Positions 15,775 to 20,274 of a stretch of DNA of 20,274 bases are shown here, in pieces (positions within the stretch are counted from its first letter, which is position 1; every line of letters begins with the position of its first letter). Source of the DNA: Thermoplasmata archaeon (GTDB lineage Archaea; Thermoplasmatota; Thermoplasmata; Halarchaeoplasmatales; Halarchaeoplasmataceae); contig JAFDTZ010000026.1 of assembly GCA_019594305.1 (NCBI GenBank), positions 1 through 20,274 of the forward strand. The letters are read 5' to 3'. The position numbers and the translations under genes were made by a program. The notes beneath the pieces were generated by a model. The model was not told the origin of the DNA. It saw only the letters and a program-made list of their open reading frames with translations, and did no database searches.

Positions 15775-16292
15775 CCGTCCCAATCATAGATGTGCTCTGA
15801 GTTTTCATTTAAAAATTTCATCCCCTTTTCCGTGATCTCGCTATTCTCTATAAGTCCCTCTTTCCTAGCCCTATCGATAAGTAATTCAACTGTCTTCCCC
15901 GGTATTTTCAGCAGATCGGATATGGCCCTTACCTTCTTTATTCCCAGGGCCCATATATTGAGTACGTTGGGTAATGGTTTTTCCTCCAGATATTTACCTT
16001 GTAGATATGGTAGTAGTAAATGCCTGAGGGCCAATAATCTTTCTGCATTGTACCCATGCACCTTTATTATGATAGAGGGAACTGCAAATTCTATTTCCAA
16101 CGGTTCTCTGCTCGTTATACGAATATCCTCTAACTTTTCAATTGGTATCTCGTAGAGCCTTTTTCCTTCCTTAAATAAAAGATTAGATAATGACAGGTAT
16201 AGTTCACCTTCTCTTGACCTTATATCGATATCTAAATCCGTAAATCCCTGGTTTATGGAAAACCTGACATTATCAACTTTTTGTGCTTTCAT
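15771..16292 (-). CDS. CheF-like PH-fold and winged-helix protein
   Basis: A 173-residue protein heading the operon. The N-terminal half is strand-rich (VRFSINQGFTDLDIDI, GELYLSLSNLLF, LYEIPIEKLEDIRI, PLEIEFAVPSIIIKVHG) followed by a helix, the pattern of a PH-like domain. The C-terminal half (about 108-170) is a winged helix (NIWALGIKKVRAISDLL, ELLIDRARKEGLI). This two-part layout matches archaeal CheF, the adaptor between Che proteins and the archaellum, though no chemotaxis gene is in view, so a non-motility relative is likely. The ATG at 16292 lies about 20 bases after a TATA-like TATTATAC; a TTG at 16334 is the longer option. Family call is tentative. Confidence 0.65.
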   Translation of the reverse strand: MKAQKVDNVRFSINQGFTDLDIDIRSREGELYLSLSNLLFKEGKRLYEIPIEKLEDIRITSREPLEIEFAVPSIIIKVHGYNAERLLALRHLLLPYLQGKYLEEKPLPNVLNIWALGIKKVRAISDLLKIPGKTVELLIDRARKEGLIENSEITEKGMKFLNENSEHIYDWDG

Positions 16293-16308
16293 CTCAACGC
16301 TATTATTG

Positions 16309-16316
16309 TATAATAG
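16309..16316 (-). promoter_or_regulatory. Candidate proximal TATA box of the eight-gene unit
   Basis: TATTATAC on the minus strand ends 17 bases before the ATG at 16292, its first base 24 bases away. This is slightly close for a leaderless transcript. A second AT-rich candidate lies within the direct repeat at 16355-16376, which would give a leader of about 45 nt. Confidence 0.3.
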
Positions 16317-16354
16317 GTTAAAAAGATTTCGCAAATTGGCTAAGTAAATTGTTC

Positions 16355-16376
16355 TATGGTATATTTAATAAACGTT
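16355..16376. repeat. 22-bp direct repeat, copy 1
   Basis: Starts TATGGTATATT and ends TAAACGTT on the plus strand. It matches copy 2 at 20 of 22 bases, with starts 47 bases apart. It lies in the gap upstream of the eight-gene unit, contains a TATA-like ATATTTAATAAA and ends in the palindrome AACGTT. It may be an activator or repressor site, or a duplicated promoter. Confidence 0.65.
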
Positions 16377-16401
16377 CTAGCCAGATATTTATTTTTTGAT
16401 T

Positions 16402-16423
16402 TATGGTATATTCAGTAAACGTT
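16402..16423. repeat. 22-bp direct repeat, copy 2
   Basis: Second copy, differing from copy 1 at two central positions (TTTAATAAA versus TTCAGTAAA). Its end overlaps the stop codon of the winged-helix gene at 16422. The changed bases weaken its AT-rich core, so copy 1 is the better promoter and copy 2 the more likely protein-binding duplicate. Confidence 0.65.
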
Positions 16424-16859
16424 ATCCGAAATCGATGACCAATCGGTCAGCGTTTAACACAGGTTTTATGTTCTTACCTCTCCTTATAAGTGATATTATA
16501 TCATTTTCCTCAAGAGCCTTTAAATCGTCATAAACATTTTTGTAATTTCTCATCAAGCCATTAGCTAAATCCATGATGGATTCCATATCGTTCTTGTATA
16601 GATACGCTAAAAGTTCTACCCTTCTCGGTGTTAATGCACTTATGGATTTTGCCGACCTCGATATATGTTCATGGTGATATGTAGCGTTCTTGTTTAACAC
16701 GGTATAAAGGACATGGTCATCAACTAAGTCGGGGTTCCTACACCCTGAGCGATAAGCCCTCTGTTTTAGCTTCTCCGCATCTCCGTGATTCAAAATGATA
16801 TTTTGTTTTAGATCCTTGACATCTTTAGTAGAATATTGTTTAATTATCTTCAATTTCAT
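16422..16859 (-). CDS. HVO_A0114-type winged-helix regulator, probable antitoxin
   Basis: A 145-residue protein. The N-terminal third is unremarkable; residues about 75-145 form a winged helix typical of the HVO_A0114 family: LTPRRVELLAYL, then DLANGLMRNYKNVYDDLKALEENDIISL as the recognition region, ending KPVLNADRLVIDFG. Such proteins often pair with DUF6516/TumE-like proteins and act as DNA-binding antitoxins that control their own operon. Here it starts 9 bases after such a partner. ATG start; AGAGG directly abuts it, so the ribosome binding site is poor and translation is probably coupled. If it self-regulates, the direct repeats just downstream could be target sites for the next operon (speculative). 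Confidence 0.8.
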   Translation of the reverse strand: MKLKIIKQYSTKDVKDLKQNIILNHGDAEKLKQRAYRSGCRNPDLVDDHVLYTVLNKNATYHHEHISRSAKSISALTPRRVELLAYLYKNDMESIMDLANGLMRNYKNVYDDLKALEENDIISLIRRGKNIKPVLNADRLVIDFG

Positions 16860-16868
16860 CCTCTCAAC

Positions 16869-17171
16869 TCACACCCGGGATAGGTCCATGGATATCAGGT
16901 TTTTACCGAAGATATCCACTACCTCTAAGATCTCTTTCAAATTCTTTTCCCTGCTTGGTATGCTCTCCACGTGATTCTCGTTTTCGTCGTATCTATCAAT
17001 ATGTGGTTGGTTCTGATAATTATCCCATCTTATATACAGTTTCCATACTTTTTCTTTTCTTATTTTGTAATTATAGCTGTAATATACCATCTCATCCCCC
17101 TTTCGTATCTCCAAAGACTCTATCCTCTCACCATTTTTCACATCGATTATCCTTCTATATACTTTCATCAT
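16869..17171 (-). CDS. DUF6516/TumE-like protein, probable toxin
   Basis: A 100-residue protein with the DUF6516 pattern: an N-terminal strand region (YRRIIDVKNGERIESLEIRK), then MVYYSYNYKI, WKLYIRWDNYQNQPHIDRYD, which matches the family's conserved R-x-DN and downstream His region, and a helical end. Family members are annotated as TumE toxins of type II systems, with an HTH antitoxin next door, as here. A longer frame from a TTG at 17204 adds 11 residues encoded over the deacetylase gene; the ATG at 17171 lies 10 bases after GGGAGGG and is preferred. It overlaps the deacetylase gene by 17 bases. Toxicity is inferred from family and context only. Confidence 0.68.
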   Translation of the reverse strand: MMKVYRRIIDVKNGERIESLEIRKGDEMVYYSYNYKIRKEKVWKLYIRWDNYQNQPHIDRYDENENHVESIPSREKNLKEILEVVDIFGKNLISMDLSRV

Positions 17172-18189
17172 TGCTGAAAGCCCTCCCGCCGATGGAATAA
17201 TCAACGAGCGTCTCTTTTAGTTTCTTTATCGAGTCTATAGTATCCTTGCATACGTTACTCTTCTGTATTAAACTGTGAGAAAGATTATCATTTTTCTCCA
17301 CATAAGGGTTGTTCATATGTGTAAGTCCGCATAAAACGGTATACAATAATTTGCCGTTGAATTTTTCATATCCGCCTTCCATTAAAAGAGCGAGCCGACC
17401 CCGGTACATTTCAGAGAGTTTGTCGGCGATATAATGATAACTAGCTGAAGTGTATCTTAAGCCGACAACACTGTCTGAATGATGAGAATCGAATCCATTA
17501 CAGCCTATGACGAAATCAGGCTCGAATTCCCTTGCCAGGGGAAATAGCACCTTCTCACAGGCCAGTTTGAATTCCTTATCCCCCGCCCCCATGGGGAGAC
17601 ACAGATTTACACTGTACCCCATACCGGCTCCTCGCCCTACTTGATGTGTGTATCCATCATGGGGATAGAACCCATCGGGATTTCGATGTAATGACACCAT
17701 TAGAACGCTGGGATCATCATAGAATACCCTCATGGTACCGTTTGCAGCATGGCCATCCCAATCGACTATCATCACTTTCTTATGTCCCTTGTCCTGTAAC
17801 CACCTCGTAGCTATTGCCGCGTTGTTCAAGATGCAGTAACCACCGTATCTGTCCGGTAATGCATGGTGTCCCGGCGGTCGTATTAAGGCGAAGGACACAT
17901 CATAACCATCCAGTACTCTCTTGCATGCTTCAATCGCACCCCCGGCAGAATATTTAGCGGCCCTCCATGTACCCCTCTGAACATATGTGCTGTCGCCTAA
18001 AAAACCCCCTCCTTTCTCACAGTAACCCTCTATAAAATCAAGATAAGGTTTCTCATGAACACGTAATATATCTTCAATGCCGGCAGGCTCAAACTCTTCT
18101 ATAATTTGAAAAACATCCAGAATTTCCGTACGGTTCTTTATGTATTTGTAGATGCTGTCCAACCTCTCGGGGGTTTCCCTGCTAGTCAC
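17155..18189 (-). CDS. Histone-deacetylase-family amidohydrolase
   Basis: A zinc amidohydrolase related to histone deacetylases and acetylpolyamine amidohydrolases. Visible motifs are RPPGHHA with catalytic His108-His109, GGYCILNNAAIA, zinc ligands Asp145 and His147 in DWDGHAANGT (usually DWDVHHGNGT, so the motif is variant), Asp234 in NGFDSHHSD, and EGGY (271-274). The substrate could be an acetylated protein or polyamine. The GTG start at 18189 gives 344 residues but seems too late: the frame upstream encodes AYTPIHQIH, which fits the family's first strand, and is open back to 18252, where an ATA codon follows GGAGG by 7 bases. There is no ATG, GTG or TTG in that stretch. The C-terminus overlaps the TumE-like gene. 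Confidence 0.9.
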   Translation of the reverse strand: MTSRETPERLDSIYKYIKNRTEILDVFQIIEEFEPAGIEDILRVHEKPYLDFIEGYCEKGGGFLGDSTYVQRGTWRAAKYSAGGAIEACKRVLDGYDVSFALIRPPGHHALPDRYGGYCILNNAAIATRWLQDKGHKKVMIVDWDGHAANGTMRVFYDDPSVLMVSLHRNPDGFYPHDGYTHQVGRGAGMGYSVNLCLPMGAGDKEFKLACEKVLFPLAREFEPDFVIGCNGFDSHHSDSVVGLRYTSASYHYIADKLSEMYRGRLALLMEGGYEKFNGKLLYTVLCGLTHMNNPYVEKNDNLSHSLIQKSNVCKDTIDSIKKLKETLVDYSIGGRAFSNDESI

Positions 18190-18368
18190 TGCAGCCCTGT
18201 GTATCTGATGGATGGGGGTGTACGCTAGACAACCCCTAAGATCAGCTTTTATAGAAACTCCTCCTTCGTATACTTACACAATATCTTAAGCGCCGTCGTA
18301 ATGTATTGTCCTGTGTGTTCATGGATATCATATAACAATTAACCCCTAATATTCTTTACTGATATTTT

Positions 18369-19385
18369 TCAATGCTGTGTTATATCCGGTAGGTACTTTC
18401 CGTTCTCCATTATTTTCTTACCGTCAAACCATACGTTACATCTCTGTATGACCATATCGATGTGTTCCGGGCAAGTCCATCCTGCAAATGTCATGTCCTG
18501 ATTAGGATCACCGAAGGCGATGTGGAACCCCGGGCATTTCTCGTCCAATAGCATTGACCCTATCAAACGGTCTAAAAAAAGGTTGGTCCCAAATCCGATC
18601 TCCCCGACATATGATGAGCATTGGTTACGTCCCATATACTCCTTTATATCAGCCTCTATGTCAGGATTTGCACATTCCAACTCAAGATATTGGGGTGGTT
18701 TACCGTTCTCTATCTTAATCTTCAGCGGGGATTCCTCAACTGTTGAAAGTGAATATACGGAATCGAAATAGTCACCGAGGGTGCCGTCGATTATCGCTTT
18801 CCCCTCCATCTCTTCGGGTACGGTATATACCATCCCATCCGGAAGGTTGTGCCATTCACCCGGAAGTCGGAGGATACCCGTGGTAGCTACCCATTTGTAC
18901 TTGCCCACCTTGATATCAAGATTGGTCCCTCTATCCGTTTTGACCTTTATCTCTTTAACACCTTTCAACATGGATTGAATCTTATTTGTAAATTTTTCAA
19001 CCTTGTTGTAATCTGCTGTTAAGCCGGTTTCCACGATCTCCTCTGTGATATTCACCATATGCGCCAGTCGTCCATTAAAGATGGCCGCCTTCATAAAGGG
19101 CCCCCTTACATTTTCCAGCTCTCCTTCCACAGCTTTTGCCGTCCAGAATACTGCAGTTGCATCGAAGGCGGCTTTCTCTATCGATAGGGGAAGTTTTTTC
19201 AGAGGGCGTTCTCCGTATATATCCAGGTTAAAGTATCTTACATGAGGTGTGGTCTCTAGGAGTATATCCTTGAGCTTTTCACCTATATTTTTACTACCCT
19301 CATCAGAAACCACTAGTGTGTGGTCTTTGGGGGTGACACCCATACAAGTTTCCACTGCTACCCGGCAGCCCTTTTCAAGTGACAT
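18369..19385 (-). CDS. M29-type metal-dependent aminopeptidase
   Basis: A 338-residue protein of the leucyl aminopeptidase/aminopeptidase T (M29) group, which removes N-terminal residues from peptides using two metal ions. Family landmarks are a middle stretch GEWHNLPDGMVYTVPEE (about 176-192), GEIGFGTN with Glu262, LLDEKCPGFHIAFGD with Glu282 and His288, and CPEHIDMVI with His308 and Asp310. The Tyr that M29 enzymes carry shortly after the His288 position is not obvious (the stretch reads DPNQD), so metal binding may differ. No signal peptide, so cytoplasmic. The ATG is about 28 bases after a strong TATA box with no ribosome binding site, suggesting a leaderless mRNA. Confidence 0.87.
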   Translation of the reverse strand: MSLEKGCRVAVETCMGVTPKDHTLVVSDEGSKNIGEKLKDILLETTPHVRYFNLDIYGERPLKKLPLSIEKAAFDATAVFWTAKAVEGELENVRGPFMKAAIFNGRLAHMVNITEEIVETGLTADYNKVEKFTNKIQSMLKGVKEIKVKTDRGTNLDIKVGKYKWVATTGILRLPGEWHNLPDGMVYTVPEEMEGKAIIDGTLGDYFDSVYSLSTVEESPLKIKIENGKPPQYLELECANPDIEADIKEYMGRNQCSSYVGEIGFGTNLFLDRLIGSMLLDEKCPGFHIAFGDPNQDMTFAGWTCPEHIDMVIQRCNVWFDGKKIMENGKYLPDITQH

Positions 19386-19408
19386 ATTATATCTTAAGTG
19401 ACTTGAAG

Positions 19409-19418
19409 TTTATATATC
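19409..19418 (-). promoter_or_regulatory. TATA box of the M29 aminopeptidase gene
   Basis: GATATATAAA on the minus strand is centred about 28 bases before the ATG at 19385 in the 39-base gap behind the ThiI-like gene. The spacing predicts transcription starting at or within a few bases of the start codon. Confidence 0.6.
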
Positions 19419-19424
19419 TTAGTG

Positions 19425-20273
19425 TTAAATCTCAACCGCGGTCAATCCTGATATACTTTTGATATAACCCTCTATCCTCTCTTCGGTGAACCCGATCAAC
19501 GGTCTGAAAACAGGTAGTTCGTGGTCCATAACACGAAGGTTACCCAGGGTATCACCGGTTACCAGGCCCTGTACCTCTTCCGGTAGTTTCAAAGAGGATA
19601 CATCATCTATGGAGTCCACCTCCAATCTTTTAAGATTGGGATCCCACTGATCCAGAGCATCCGCCCAACCATTGTCGGGAGGATGGATAATGTAGGAACG
19701 GGCCCCTCTCTTCATCATCAACCAAGCCGCTAGAAAACCCTTCTTATCCTCTACATATGCCGCCACTTTACCCTGACTACCAAGAGGAAGTCCGCCGGGG
19801 GCATCGTATATTTCGGTAAAAATATAGGCTTTACCGTCTCTCACTTCCACGTGGAGTTCGTGGTCGGGTGAAGATAGGTCTACCGTGAGCTTCGGATTGG
19901 TCTCGAGCACTACGCCGCCTACTGCCGCTGCGAGTTCCTGGCTAGTATAAGGATGTGTGCCGGACCTCCTCGCCCTAACGGCGAAGGATCCACTCTTTCC
20001 GGTCCACATTTTTGCGCTCTCATTTAGTATAGTATCTATTTCTGAAGACGTTTTTTTTACAGGGCTATAGGACACAAGGCCGAATACTCTGCCAAAGATA
20101 TGTCCGGCTTTACCATCTGCGTGGGCAAATATCCTGCCTCTGGTTCTTTTTAGAACTACTTCTTCGCCTTCTTTGAGAAACGTCCTCTCTATATTGTCTT
20201 TGAGGATAAACTCAAAATTTCTTCTTATACTAAGGCTCTTTGTACCTAACTCGCCGTATCGCAGCAGATACAA
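19425..20273 (-). CDS. thiI: ThiI homologue with THUMP domain but degenerate PP-loop (5' end outside window)
   Basis: At least 282 residues; the window edge cuts the gene and the true start is probably a few codons beyond, since the frame is open to the edge and LYLLRYGELGTKS is the usual N-terminal region of ThiI. ThiI makes 4-thiouridine in tRNA and in some organisms serves thiamine synthesis. Present are the ferredoxin-like region (1-70), the THUMP domain (about 75-155), the GGLPLGSQGKV linker (160-170) and the end of the PP-loop domain (AAWLMMKRGA, LVTGDTLGNL, FRPLIGFTEERIEG). The SGGxDS pyrophosphatase loop that should precede AAWLMMKRG is replaced by VEDKKG, and the domain is shortened. 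ATP-dependent thiolation as in normal ThiI looks unlikely; RNA binding by THUMP may remain. Confidence 0.88.
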   Translation of the reverse strand: MYLLRYGELGTKSLSIRRNFEFILKDNIERTFLKEGEEVVLKRTRGRIFAHADGKAGHIFGRVFGLVSYSPVKKTSSEIDTILNESAKMWTGKSGSFAVRARRSGTHPYTSQELAAAVGGVVLETNPKLTVDLSSPDHELHVEVRDGKAYIFTEIYDAPGGLPLGSQGKVAAYVEDKKGFLAAWLMMKRGARSYIIHPPDNGWADALDQWDPNLKRLEVDSIDDVSSLKLPEEVQGLVTGDTLGNLRVMDHELPVFRPLIGFTEERIEGYIKSISGLTAVEI

Positions 20274-20274
20274 A

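Noticed and set aside
18190..18368. Possible small RNA or tRNA in the gap between aminopeptidase and deacetylase
   Set aside because: No cloverleaf, no conserved motif and no strong hairpin; the gap is explained by a promoter, ribosome binding site and the open extension of the deacetylase.

Overview
The window reads as a 20.3 kb piece of a euryarchaeal genome of moderate to low G+C. I would place it in Thermoplasmatota or a related lineage, at moderate confidence. Archaeal identity rests on the L1-L10(P0)-L12(P1) stalk operon with the GLGSLF tail on L12, a tubulin-type FtsZ, hypusine-site aIF5A beside an agmatinase, archaeal TATA boxes 22-30 nt before several starts (some apparently leaderless), and GGAGGTGA-type ribosome binding sites. 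Coding density is high, no gap exceeds 300 bases, and I see no rRNA, tRNA, CRISPR array, insertion sequence or origin.

Layout. (1) 51-3134 (minus): a large secreted subtilisin-family protease with a KP-43-like beta domain and two related C-terminal beta modules; a T-rich terminator follows it. (2) 3135-3406: a divergent control region with TATA boxes in both directions and two perfect inverted repeats. (3) 3407-6604 (plus): L1, L10, L12, then ftsZ. (4) 6611-7840 (minus): aIF5A followed by agmatinase, two genes linked through polyamine-derived hypusine. (5) 7888-9708 (minus): an M3B oligoendopeptidase F on its own, probably leaderless, promoter. (6) 9784-16292 (minus): a tight eight-gene transcription unit encoding a CheF-like PH/winged-helix protein, a V4R-winged-helix protein, a single-domain KaiC-like ATPase, a Roadblock/LC7-like protein, a coiled-coil protein with duplicated C-terminal winged helices, two paralogous cysteine-rich proteins and a GNAT-like protein. 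(7) 16422-17171 (minus): a DUF6516/TumE-like protein and an HVO_A0114-type winged-helix partner, resembling a toxin-antitoxin pair. (8) 17155-18189 (minus): a histone-deacetylase-family amidohydrolase. (9) 18369-19385 (minus): an M29-type aminopeptidase. (10) 19425-20273 (minus, 5' end cut by the window edge): a ThiI homologue whose PP-loop motif is gone.

How the genes may work together. Regions 3 and 4 are housekeeping (translation, division). The best candidate for an undescribed system is region 6. Its genes touch or overlap at nearly every junction and combine a ligand-sensing fold (V4R), a RecA/KaiC-type ATPase, a Roadblock scaffold, a CheF-like adaptor and a long coiled coil. Three of the proteins end in winged helices. 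I infer an intracellular signalling or ATP-driven assembly module. The unit sits behind a gap that carries a near-perfect 22-bp direct repeat. Other points to check are the ThiI that has lost its PP-loop, an L10 without the usual stalk tail, and a deacetylase whose conserved N-terminus seems to begin upstream of any standard start codon, at an ATA preceded by a strong ribosome binding site.
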